Of a stretch of DNA of 18,001 bases, positions 1 to 7,754 are shown in pieces. This DNA comes from RYN-433 sp036558265 (lineage in GTDB: Bacteria > Planctomycetota > Phycisphaerae > Tepidisphaerales > Tepidisphaeraceae). The position numbers were made by a program, and so were the translations under genes. Location of the stretch: contig DATBFY010000027.1 in NCBI GenBank assembly GCA_036558265.1, forward strand, positions 1-18,001, read 5' to 3'. The stretch's first letter is position 1. Every line of letters starts with the position of its first letter. Below the pieces are notes generated by a model. That model did not search any database and was not told the origin of the DNA. It saw only the letters and a program-made list of their open reading frames with translations.

Positions 1-20
1 TGCTGGTGTCATTCGCGTCC

Positions 21-45
21 CCACCCTTAAAAGGGTGGGCCACCC
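21..45. repeat. Short palindromic element upstream of the PPC gene
   Basis: CCACCCTT (21-28) and AAGGGTGG (31-38) form an 8-bp perfect inverted repeat with a 2-nt loop. A further CCACCC at 40-45 can pair instead with GGGTGG at 33-38, so the element has alternating complementary units. A T-run follows (48-52). It could act as a terminator for a gene left of the window, or be a dispersed intergenic palindrome. The ATG of the next gene is only 16 nt downstream, and no Shine-Dalgarno sequence separates the two. Confidence 0.6.
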
Positions 46-60
46 TGTTTTTCAATCCCC

Positions 61-2505
61 ATGACCAAACGCGTTTCCAATCCGATCGCCTGCGGCGTGT
101 TGTTGCTCCTGAGCTTTGCGCTGAGCGCCCGGGCGGCTTCACCGCAGCTCTCGCGCATCCTGCCGCGGGGGGCGCAGCGCGGCAGCGAGCTCGAGCTTAC
201 GTTTGAAGGCCAGCGCCTCGGCGACGCGCAGGAGATCTTCGTCTACGAGCCGGGGGTCACGATCGGCAAGCTGGTCCAGCCGACCGACAAAAAAGTCGCG
301 GGCAAGCAGGTCAAGGCGACGGCAAAGGTCGATCCGGAGGCGCGGATCGGCGAGTATCACATGCGCCTCCGCACCGCGAGCGGTATCTCGGAGCTGCAGA
401 CGTTCTGGGTCGGACGGCTCAAAGTGATCGAGGAGAAGGAGCCGAACAGCGATTTCAAGACGCCGCAGCCGATCCCGCTTAACGTGACCGTGGCGGGGGT
501 GATCGAGAACGAAGACCAGGACTATTTCGTGTTCGAGGCAAAGAAGGGGCAGCGGGTGACGGCGGAGATCGAGGGGATGCGGCTGGGCGGGGCGCCGCTG
601 GACCCCTACCTGGCGATCCTGGACGAAAACCGCTTTGAGCTGACGGCCAACGACGACAGCGCGCTGCTGCGTCAGGACTCGATCGTCTCGATCGTTGCGC
701 CCAAGGACGGGAAGTACATCCTGCAGCTTCGGGACAGCGCGTTCGGCGGCAGCGGAAACGCGCATTACCGCCTCCATGTGGGCACGTTCCCGCGGCCGCG
801 CGTGGTGTATCCGCTGGGCGGGCAGGTCGGGCAGGCGGTAAAGGTCAAGTTCCTGGGGGACGTCTCGGGGCCGATCGAGCAGACGATCACGCTGCCGGAC
901 AAGCCGAATGACAATCTGGAGCTTTACGCGTCGCAGGACGGGCAGATGTCGCCCTCGCCCAATCACTTCCGGGTGAGCGAGTTCCCGAGCGTGAACGAGG
1001 TCGAGCCGAACGATACGGCCAAGACGGCGACGACCTATGAGGGCCCCCTGCCGGTCGCGTTCAACGGGATCATCTCCAAGACCGGCGGGCCGGGCGTGAG
1101 CCAGAACCCGGCGGCGGGGGATGATGAGAAGCTGCAGGACAACGACTACTTCAAGTTCCGCGCGAAAAAGGGGCAGCAACTGGAGATCAACGTTTACGCC
1201 CGGCGGCTGCGGTCGCCTCTTGATTCGGTGCTGTCGCTTTACGACGACAAGGGTCGGTCGATCGCGAACAACGACGACAGCGGCGGGCCGGACTCGTACC
1301 TGAAGTTCAACGTGCCGGCGGACGGGGATTACGTGATCCGCGTGCGCGATCACCTCAAGGGGGCGGGGGATCAGTACGCGTATCGCGTCGAGATCACGCC
1401 GGCGAAGGCGGCGGTTACGCTCAGCATCCCGCAATACACGCAGCAGTACTCGCAGGAGCGGCAGACGGTGACGGTACACAAGGGCAACCGCTACGCGACG
1501 CTGGTGCGGGTGCAGCGGCAGGACGTGGCGGGCAATTCGCCGCTCACGTTCAGTTGCCCGGATCTGCCGGCGGGCGTGAAGATGGATGCCGAGAACGTGG
1601 ACGCGGGGGTGGACGTGCCGGTGCTGTTCGAGGCGTCCGACGACGCGAAAGTCGGGGGCAAGCTGGTGAACCTGACGGCCAAGCCCGCCGCGCCCGCGGA
1701 GGTGGAAACGGGGTTCAACCAGGCGGTCGAGCTGGTGACCAACGGCAACCAGCAATCGTTCTACGTGACGCACGTGGATCGGATGGCGTTTTCGGTCGGT
1801 GAAGAGGCGCCGTTCTCGATCAAGCTGGTCGAGCCGAAGGTGCCGCTGGTGCAGGGCGGGCAGATGAATCTGAAGGTGATCGCACAGCGCAAGAAGGAGT
1901 TCACGGGGGCGATCAACGTTCGGCTGCTCTTTAAGCCGCCGGGCATCGAGGCGGCGGCGAACATCGAGATCCCCGGGGGGAAGGACGAGGCGAATTACCC
2001 GATCAACGCCAGCGACGGCGCCTCGGCGCGGAAGTGGAAGCTGATCGTGGTGGCGTCGGCGGACAGCGACGGGCAGACCTGGGTCGCGTCGCCGTTCGCG
2101 GCCGTTGACGTCGTGGCGCCGTTCGTCACGGGCAAGATCGCGACGGCGACGGTCGAGCAGGGCAAGAGCGTGAACGTTTCGGCCGAGCTGGACGTGAAGA
2201 CGAAGTGGGAAGGCAAGGCCAAGGTCGAGCTCGTCGGTCTGCCGGGCAATTCGTCGGCCCCGGAGAGAGAGATCACGGCCGACGACAAGAAGATCGAGTT
2301 CCCCGTCAAGACGGGGACGAACACGCCGGCGGCGCAGCACAAGGGCCTGTTCCTGCGGGTGACGGTGATGAAGGACGGCGAGCCGATCGTTCACAACATC
2401 GCGCGGGGCGGGTTGCTGCGCGTGGACGGGCCGCTGGTGGCGAAGAACGAGAAGGCGAAGGACAAGGACAAGGCGGCATCGACCCCGAAAAAGCCCGCGA
2501 AGTAA
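61..2505 (+). CDS. Exported protein with two PPC domains
   Basis: An 814-aa secreted protein. Residues 1-26 are a signal peptide with a hydrophobic core (CGVLLLLSFAL) ending in ARA. Two pre-peptidase C-terminal (PPC) beta-sandwich domains follow. The first, about 121-240, opens at EKEPNSDF and has the usual DQDYFVFEAKKGQ strand. The second, about 311-446, opens at NEVEPNDT and has DNDYFKFRAKKGQ. The second half looks like further Ig-like beta domains. The C terminus is a Lys/Ala/Asp-rich low-complexity tail. No protease domain is present, so these are stand-alone PPC modules, probably for binding or display outside the cytoplasm. It is the first of three same-strand genes for exported proteins and is followed by a palindromic element. 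The ATG lacks a clear ribosome site but sits correctly before the signal peptide. The family is common in Planctomycetes beside DUF1549/DUF1553 genes; its molecular role is unknown. Confidence 0.88.
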   Translation: MTKRVSNPIACGVLLLLSFALSARAASPQLSRILPRGAQRGSELELTFEGQRLGDAQEIFVYEPGVTIGKLVQPTDKKVAGKQVKATAKVDPEARIGEYHMRLRTASGISELQTFWVGRLKVIEEKEPNSDFKTPQPIPLNVTVAGVIENEDQDYFVFEAKKGQRVTAEIEGMRLGGAPLDPYLAILDENRFELTANDDSALLRQDSIVSIVAPKDGKYILQLRDSAFGGSGNAHYRLHVGTFPRPRVVYPLGGQVGQAVKVKFLGDVSGPIEQTITLPDKPNDNLELYASQDGQMSPSPNHFRVSEFPSVNEVEPNDTAKTATTYEGPLPVAFNGIISKTGGPGVSQNPAAGDDEKLQDNDYFKFRAKKGQQLEINVYARRLRSPLDSVLSLYDDKGRSIANNDDSGGPDSYLKFNVPADGDYVIRVRDHLKGAGDQYAYRVEITPAKAAVTLSIPQYTQQYSQERQTVTVHKGNRYATLVRVQRQDVAGNSPLTFSCPDLPAGVKMDAENVDAGVDVPVLFEASDDAKVGGKLVNLTAKPAAPAEVETGFNQAVELVTNGNQQSFYVTHVDRMAFSVGEEAPFSIKLVEPKVPLVQGGQMNLKVIAQRKKEFTGAINVRLLFKPPGIEAAANIEIPGGKDEANYPINASDGASARKWKLIVVASADSDGQTWVASPFAAVDVVAPFVTGKIATATVEQGKSVNVSAELDVKTKWEGKAKVELVGLPGNSSAPEREITADDKKIEFPVKTGTNTPAAQHKGLFLRVTVMKDGEPIVHNIARGGLLRVDGPLVAKNEKAKDKDKAASTPKKPAK

Positions 2506-2513
2506 AAGTGTTG

Positions 2514-2572
2514 CGTAGCACGGGCGCCCCGCCCGTGTGACGCTGAATCACGGGCGAGGCGCCCGTGCTACG
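2514..2572. repeat. Paired CACGGGC palindromes forming one long hairpin
   Basis: Two 19-nt palindromes, CACGGGCG-N3-CGCCCGTG, lie at 2519-2537 and 2549-2567, 11 nt apart. They are also complementary to each other: the 15-nt arms 2514-2528 and 2558-2572 match perfectly, then after one C/A mismatch a further 8 bp pair (2530-2537 with 2549-2556), leaving an 11-nt loop. No T-tract follows, so it is not a typical intrinsic terminator. It fills most of the gap between the PPC gene and the DUF1549/DUF1553 gene and ends 15 nt before the chosen start codon. The layout resembles paired REP/BIME-type elements. Confidence 0.85.
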
Positions 2573-2587
2573 AGTGAGATGCAAGTC

Positions 2588-5083
2588 ATGAACGCCAAGA
2601 CCAAAGTGATCACAGCCGCGGCGACGTGCATGGCCCTCTTGGCCACTCTCCTGTTTTGTCGTCTGGGGGTTGCCGAGTCGCAGCCTGCGCCGGCTGTCAG
2701 CGCGCAGGCCGCTCCGGGCCTGGAGGTCTTCCCGCCGGATATCAATCTGAACACGGCGGCGGACGTGCAGTCGGTGGTGGCGAAGTTCACGCTGCCCAAC
2801 GGGGTGACCCGCGACGTGACGGCGCAGTGCAAGTTCGAGCTGGCCAATCCTGCGCTGGCGAAGTTTGAGGGCGGCGGGCACGTTTTGCATCCGCTGGCGG
2901 ACGGCCAGACCGAGCTGGCGGTGACGTACGAGGGCCAGTCGAAGAAGCTGCCGGTGATTGTGAAGGACGCGAAGGTGGATCGGCCGATCTCGTTCAAGCT
3001 GGACGTGATGCCGGTTTTCATGCGGTCGGGGTGCAACGTCGGCGGGTGCCACGGGTCGGCGAGGGGGAAGGACGGCTTCCGAATCTCCCTCTTCGGCTTC
3101 GACCCGGACGGCGACTACATTCGCATCACGCGCGAGCAGCCGGGGCGTCGCATCAACCTGGCGATTCCGGAAGACAGCCTGCTGCTGACCAAGGCGACCG
3201 GCAAGGTGCAGCACACCGGCGGAAGCCGGTTCAAGGAGGACACGCCGTACTACAAGACGCTGCTGAGCTGGCTCGATGCCGGCGCCCCGAAGGACAGCGA
3301 CACGGTCGCGCATCCGGTGAGCCTCGAGCTGATGCCGAAGAACGCCGTCCTGGAAGAGGGGGACAAGATGCAGTTCACGGCGCGGGCGAAGTATTCGGAC
3401 GGGACGGATCGCGACGTGACGAGCCTGGTCGTCTTCCAGTCGAACAACGACAACTCGGCGGCGATCACCGAGAACGGGCTGGTCTCGGCGAGCAAGCGCG
3501 GCGAGGCGTTCGTCATGGCGCGCTTCGCGACGTTCACGGTCGGCTCGCAGGTGATCGTGATCCCGAAGAACCTGAAGTACGAGTGGCCCAGAACGCCGGA
3601 GAACAACTACATCGATTCCCTGGTGGACGCCAAGCTGCAGAAGCTTCGGATCCTGCCGTCGGCGGTCTGCTCGGACGAGGCGTTCCTCCGCCGCATCTAC
3701 CTCGACGTGATCGGGCAGCTACCGACGGCCGAGGAGTACGAGCGGTTCATGAGCTCGACGGATCCGAAGAAGCGCGAGACGCTGATCGACGAACTGCTCA
3801 ATCGCAAAGAGTTCGTCGAGATGTGGGTGATGAAGTGGGCGGAGCTGCTGCAGATCCGCTCGGACGACAACAACCGGATGAGCTACAAGTCGGTCGTCCT
3901 GTATTACAACTGGCTGCAGGACCGGATCGCGCGGAACGTTCCGTTCGACCAGATCGTGCGCGAGCTGCTGGACTCGACGGGTGGGACGTTCGAGAACCCG
4001 GCGACGAACTACTACCAGGTCGAGCGCGACGCCCTGAAGATCGCCGAGAACACCGCCCAGGTCTTCATGGGGATGCGCATCCAGTGCGCGCAGTGCCACA
4101 ACCACCCGTTCGACCGCTGGACGCAGGACGACTATTACGGATTCGCCGCGTTCTTCGCGCAGGTGGGCCGAAAGAACGGCGAGGACCCGCGCGAGACGAT
4201 CGTGTTCAACAGCGGAAGCGGCACGGTCAACCACCCGCTCAAGGGTGCGGTGAAGGAGCCCAAGTTCCTGGGCGAGTCGACGCCCATCGAGGTGCCGCAG
4301 GGCAAGGATCGCCGCGAGGTGCTGGCCAACTGGCTGGCGTCGCCGAAGAACCCGTATTTCGCGAAGAACCTGGCGAACATCGTCTGGGTGCACTTTTTCG
4401 GCAAGGGGATCATCGACCCGGTGGACGACGTGCGGATCTCCAACCCCGCGAGCAACCCCGAGCTGATCGAGGCGCTGGGCGAGAAATTCACCTCGTACCA
4501 CTATGACTTCAAGCGCCTGGTGCGCGACATCTGCAACAGCCGCACTTATCAGCTCGCCGCCGAGACCAACCCGACCAACGAGCTGGACGAGCGGAACTTC
4601 GCGCACGCGGCGATCCGCCGCGTGCGGGCGGAGGTGATGCTCGACGTGATCAACCAGGCGACCGACAGCAAGGAGAAGTTCCGTGGGTTGCCGCTGGGCT
4701 CGCGGGCGGTGCAGATCGCGGACGGGCGGACGAGCAATTACTTCTTGACGACGTTCGGGCGGGCGACGCGCGAGACGGTCTGCTCGTGCGAGGTGAAGAT
4801 GGAGCCCAACCTCTCGCAGGCGCTGCACCTGATCAACGGCAACACGGTCGAGGGGAAGGTGCGCAACGGCGGGGTGGTGGCGAAAATGCTGGCGGCCAAG
4901 AAGAGCCCGGAGGAGATCGCCACGGACCTGTACCTGCGGACGCTGACGCGGCGGCCGACTGCCAAGGAAGTCGAGAAGATCGAAGGCCTGCTGGCCGACG
5001 CCAAGCCCGACGAGCAGCGGAAGATCCTGGAGGACCTGTTCTGGGCGCTCTTGAATTCCGAGGAATTCATCTTCAACCATTAA
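2588..5083 (+). CDS. DUF1549/DUF1553 exported cytochrome-like protein with Ig-like domain
   Basis: An 831-aa exported protein. An upstream in-frame GTG at 2537 lies inside the hairpin, so I start at ATG 2588, which gives a clean signal peptide (MNAKTKVITAAATCMALLAT) with a weak GTGAG 9 nt upstream; ATG 2579 is the alternative. Order: a beta domain; a cytochrome-like segment with CNVGGCHG (C149, C154, H155, a C-x4-C-H site) and SARGKDGF; a bacterial Ig-like (BIG2-type) domain at about 240-322; DUF1549, starting near NNYIDSLVD and carrying a canonical heme c site CAQCHNHPFDRW (C500, C503, H504); then DUF1553 to the C terminus, with VWVHFFGKGI and a final LNSEEFIFNH. Domain order and length match the planctomycete family. 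Biochemical function is not established. The heme sites and the cytochrome-WD40 neighbour suggest extracytoplasmic electron transfer (inference). Confidence 0.93.
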   Translation: MNAKTKVITAAATCMALLATLLFCRLGVAESQPAPAVSAQAAPGLEVFPPDINLNTAADVQSVVAKFTLPNGVTRDVTAQCKFELANPALAKFEGGGHVLHPLADGQTELAVTYEGQSKKLPVIVKDAKVDRPISFKLDVMPVFMRSGCNVGGCHGSARGKDGFRISLFGFDPDGDYIRITREQPGRRINLAIPEDSLLLTKATGKVQHTGGSRFKEDTPYYKTLLSWLDAGAPKDSDTVAHPVSLELMPKNAVLEEGDKMQFTARAKYSDGTDRDVTSLVVFQSNNDNSAAITENGLVSASKRGEAFVMARFATFTVGSQVIVIPKNLKYEWPRTPENNYIDSLVDAKLQKLRILPSAVCSDEAFLRRIYLDVIGQLPTAEEYERFMSSTDPKKRETLIDELLNRKEFVEMWVMKWAELLQIRSDDNNRMSYKSVVLYYNWLQDRIARNVPFDQIVRELLDSTGGTFENPATNYYQVERDALKIAENTAQVFMGMRIQCAQCHNHPFDRWTQDDYYGFAAFFAQVGRKNGEDPRETIVFNSGSGTVNHPLKGAVKEPKFLGESTPIEVPQGKDRREVLANWLASPKNPYFAKNLANIVWVHFFGKGIIDPVDDVRISNPASNPELIEALGEKFTSYHYDFKRLVRDICNSRTYQLAAETNPTNELDERNFAHAAIRRVRAEVMLDVINQATDSKEKFRGLPLGSRAVQIADGRTSNYFLTTFGRATRETVCSCEVKMEPNLSQALHLINGNTVEGKVRNGGVVAKMLAAKKSPEEIATDLYLRTLTRRPTAKEVEKIEGLLADAKPDEQRKILEDLFWALLNSEEFIFNH

Positions 5084-5096
5084 AAGCCGACAGGTG

Positions 5097-5149
5097 GCAC
5101 GGGCGGCTCGCCCGTGAGCGATTTAGTATCACGGGCTTCCAACCCGTGC
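5097..5149. repeat. Second paired CACGGGC palindrome element
   Basis: Two 19-nt palindromes lie 13 nt apart: CACGGGCG-GCT-CGCCCGTG (5098-5116) and CACGGG-N7-CCCGTG (5130-5148). The outer arms GCACGGG (5097-5103) and CCCGTGC (5143-5149) are also complementary, so either two small hairpins or one long hairpin can form. The unit length and design equal those of the element at 2514-2572, although the spacer differs. It lies between the DUF1549/DUF1553 stop and the cytochrome-WD40 start, 33 nt before the ATG. Confidence 0.82.
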
Positions 5150-5182
5150 GCGTATCGAGCGTAAGTGTGAGAGTCGTCGCCT

Positions 5183-7348
5183 ATGCGTAAGCACAGCTTT
5201 CTTATCCTGGGTTCCTGCGTCCTTGGCCTGGCGACTTCCTCCGCGCGCGCGGCGGATTCGGCGGCGCCGAAGATTACTTACCAGGACCATGTCCTGCCGA
5301 TTTTTCGCAATAATTGCCTGAATTGTCATAACCCGGACAAGAAGAAGGGCAGTCTTGATCTGTCCACTTACGTCGGCGTTTCAACCGGTGGCGGCAGCGG
5401 GAAGGCGATCGAGCCGGGGGACCCCGATTCGTCCAAGCTGTTCAAGGCGGTCTCGTGGGCGGAAGAGCCCAACATGCCGCCCAAGGGCGACAAGTTGTCG
5501 GACAAGGACCTGAAGGTCATCCGCGAATGGATCGCAGGCGGCGCGCCGGAGACCAGCGGCTCGAAGGTGGTCATCAACAAGCCCAGGAACAACCTGGCGG
5601 TGGTCGCCACGACCGCCGGCAAGCCCGAGGGGCCCGTGGCGATCCCCGTGGATCTGTCGATCGAGCCGGTGATCACGGCGCGGCACCCGGTCGCGCTCAC
5701 GTCGCTGGCGGCCAGTCCCTGGGCGCCGCTCGTGGCGATCGGCGGGCAGCGGCAGATCCTGCTCTATCAGACCGACACGCTGGAATTGCTGGGGATCATC
5801 CCGTTCCCCGAGGGTATCGCCGATTCGCTGCATTTCTCGCGGAACGGCTCGCTGCTGCTGGCAGGCGGCGGAATCGGGGCGAAGTCGGGCAAGGTCATCG
5901 CGTTCGACGTGAAGAGCGGCAAGCGCGTGGCCGAGGTGGGGGACGAGTTCGACGCGGTGCTGGCGTCCGACATCACGCCCGACCAGACGCAGGTGGCGCT
6001 GGGCACGCCGCTCAAGATGCTCAAGATCTACAACACGTCGGACGGCTCGCTCGAACAGACGATCAAGAAGCACACGGACTGGGTGCAGGCCGTCGCGTAC
6101 TCGCCGGACGGGCGGTTCCTCGCCAGCGGCGACCGCGCCGGCGGGCTGTGGGTGTGGGAGGCCAAGACCGCCCGCGAACTGTACAACTGCACGGGGCACA
6201 AGGAGGCCGTCACCGCCGCCTGTTTCCGCGGCGATTCGAACATCCTGGCGTCTGCCAGCCAGGACGGCACGATCAAGCTGTGGAACATGACCGATGGATC
6301 GCTCGCCAAGACGATCAACGCGCATCCGGGCGGCGTGCTGGGGATCGCGTTCGCGCACGACGGGCGGCTGGTGTCGTGCGGGCGCGACGGGCAGGTCAAG
6401 GTGTGGGGGCCGGACGGCTCGGCGGTCAAGACGTTCGAACGGTTTAACGACATCGCCCTGCGGGCTGCGTTCAGCTTCGACGGGACGCGCGTGGTCGCGG
6501 GGGACTACACGGGGGCGATCCGGGTCTTCACGGTCGCCGACGGCAAACGCGTCGGCGACCTCACGGCCAACCCGCTGAGCGTCGCCGAGCAGCTCACGAC
6601 GTTCGCCCAGCGGCTCAAAGATCTTCAGTCGGCGTCCGACAAGGCCGCCGCGGAGCTCAAGAGCGCGCAGGAGGGGGCGGCCAGCGCGGCAGCGGAGCTG
6701 AAGAAGGCGAGCGAGGCCGAATCGGCGGCGAAGCAGGTTGTCGATGAGGCCACCGCCAAGGCGACGGCTGCCAATGGCGGCAAGGCGCTGGTGGATCTTC
6801 GCGCCAAGCCCGAAGCGGAGCTGGCGACGGTGAAGAAGGAGATCGAATCGCTCAAATCCGCGCTGGCGGCGAAGAAGTCCAACGCCGACCAGATCGCCGC
6901 GTCCGCCCAGCGGAATCGCGAGCGAGCGCAGGCGAATCCGGCCGATAAGGCGCAGGCGCAGCGGGCGCGGGAGCGGACCAAGGAGGCCGCCGACGCCAAG
7001 CGGGCGTACGACGAGGCCGCCAAGGGCGTCGCCGCCAGGGAAGCCCGCGTGAAAGCGCTGACTGAGGCGCTGGCGAAGATCCCGTCGGATACGAAAGCAG
7101 GTCCGAAGGATTCCGAGGCGCTCGCCGCCGCCAAGAAGGCGCTGGCGAAGGCGCGAACGGAACTGGAATCCGCGAGCAAGATGGTGGCGCAGAAGAGCAA
7201 GGCAAAGGAATCCGCCGATCAGCGTCTGGCGGCTGCTCAAGCCCAGGAAAAGACCACCACGCAGTCGCTCGCCGGCGCCAAGGCTCAGCGCACGCGCCTG
7301 GAGGCGCTGGCGAACAAGCAGCCCCAAAAGGCCGCCGACGCGCATTAA
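5183..7348 (+). CDS. Planctomycete cytochrome c-WD40-coiled-coil protein
   Basis: A 721-aa exported protein. A signal peptide ends near ARAAD (about residue 24). A planctomycete-type cytochrome c domain (PSCyt1-like) follows: CLNCH binds heme (C45, C48, H49) and M98 in EEPNMPPKGDK is the likely second axial ligand. A beta-propeller region starts near residue 160. Recognisable WD40 repeats run from about 297 to 460, the clearest being HTDWVQAVAYSPDGRFLASG...VWVWE and HKEAVTAACFRGDSNILASASQDGTIKLWN. From about 467 to the end the protein is an Ala/Lys/Glu-rich helical region that should form a long coiled coil. The ATG has GAGAG 9 nt upstream. It is third in the tandem set. The combination suggests a heme protein with a protein-docking propeller; partners and substrate are unknown. 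Confidence 0.92.
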   Translation: MRKHSFLILGSCVLGLATSSARAADSAAPKITYQDHVLPIFRNNCLNCHNPDKKKGSLDLSTYVGVSTGGGSGKAIEPGDPDSSKLFKAVSWAEEPNMPPKGDKLSDKDLKVIREWIAGGAPETSGSKVVINKPRNNLAVVATTAGKPEGPVAIPVDLSIEPVITARHPVALTSLAASPWAPLVAIGGQRQILLYQTDTLELLGIIPFPEGIADSLHFSRNGSLLLAGGGIGAKSGKVIAFDVKSGKRVAEVGDEFDAVLASDITPDQTQVALGTPLKMLKIYNTSDGSLEQTIKKHTDWVQAVAYSPDGRFLASGDRAGGLWVWEAKTARELYNCTGHKEAVTAACFRGDSNILASASQDGTIKLWNMTDGSLAKTINAHPGGVLGIAFAHDGRLVSCGRDGQVKVWGPDGSAVKTFERFNDIALRAAFSFDGTRVVAGDYTGAIRVFTVADGKRVGDLTANPLSVAEQLTTFAQRLKDLQSASDKAAAELKSAQEGAASAAAELKKASEAESAAKQVVDEATAKATAANGGKALVDLRAKPEAELATVKKEIESLKSALAAKKSNADQIAASAQRNRERAQANPADKAQAQRARERTKEAADAKRAYDEAAKGVAAREARVKALTEALAKIPSDTKAGPKDSEALAAAKKALAKARTELESASKMVAQKSKAKESADQRLAAAQAQEKTTTQSLAGAKAQRTRLEALANKQPQKAADAH

Positions 7349-7367
7349 GGCACGTCCCGCGATCGGA

Positions 7368-7583
7368 TTACTTGCGACTCAGGATCTGCGCCTTCTGGGC
7401 ATCACATTCCGCCTGCGACATCGCCCCGCGATCCAGCGCGGATTTCAGATCGATCAATTCCTGCCCGCGCGTCGGCGGGTTGATGGCGCCGCCCACGGCG
7501 ATGCACCCGCCGCTGCCTGCCAGCGAAACCCCCGCGAGAACGACGCCCGACAGCAATCCGGCCCGCAACCTGTGCCGTGACAT
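7368..7583 (-). CDS. Small SHOCT-like lipoprotein
   Basis: A 71-aa product. The reading frame continues upstream, but ATG at 7583 is clearly the start: it has a strong Shine-Dalgarno sequence (AAAGGAG, 7590-7596) with a 6-nt spacer and opens a signal peptide (MSRHRLRAGLLSGVVLAGVS). SLAGSGGC with Cys27 is a relaxed lipobox, so lipidation is likely but not certain. The rest, GQELIDLKSALDRGAMSQAE followed by CDAQKAQIL, matches the short amphipathic SHOCT motif often found at the C terminus of bacterial proteins. Role unknown. It converges on the cytochrome-WD40 gene with 19 bp between the stops and diverges from the amidase gene. Confidence 0.8.
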   Translation of the reverse strand: MSRHRLRAGLLSGVVLAGVSLAGSGGCIAVGGAINPPTRGQELIDLKSALDRGAMSQAECDAQKAQILSRK

Positions 7584-7589
7584 GATCCG

Positions 7590-7596
7590 CTCCTTT
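7590..7596 (-). promoter_or_regulatory. Ribosome binding site fixing the SHOCT lipoprotein start
   Basis: AAAGGAG on the minus strand lies 6 nt before ATG 7583. It supports the short 71-aa reading over the longer upstream-extended frame. Confidence 0.75.
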
Positions 7597-7709
7597 CCGA
7601 TTTGACGATAGGGTCCTGCGTGATGTAGACAGCATAGCGGGCCCGAGGTTAGCGAACCGCAATGCGGTGGGTGGACAGGCGCGCGGTGCTGGATCGCCGG
7701 ACGGCGAAC

Positions 7710-7717
7710 TATACAAT
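7710..7717 (+). promoter_or_regulatory. Possible -10 box for the amidase gene
   Basis: TATACAAT stands out in GC-rich sequence 37 nt before the chosen GTG start. I see no convincing -35 box at the right distance, so this is tentative. Confidence 0.25.
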
Positions 7718-7754
7718 CGCCGCCGGGCAACAAATTTTTGGCGAGGTCGATGGC

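Noticed and set aside
139..2394. 751-codon open frame on the minus strand
   Set aside because: It is antisense to the PPC protein gene. Its Arg/Leu/Val/His-rich composition is what high-GC coding DNA gives in the opposite strand, and it has no domain, signal peptide or ribosome site.
3031..4506. 491-codon plus-strand frame inside the DUF1549/DUF1553 gene
   Set aside because: It is an out-of-frame shadow with low-complexity Arg/Gly/Ala content and overlaps a strongly supported gene.
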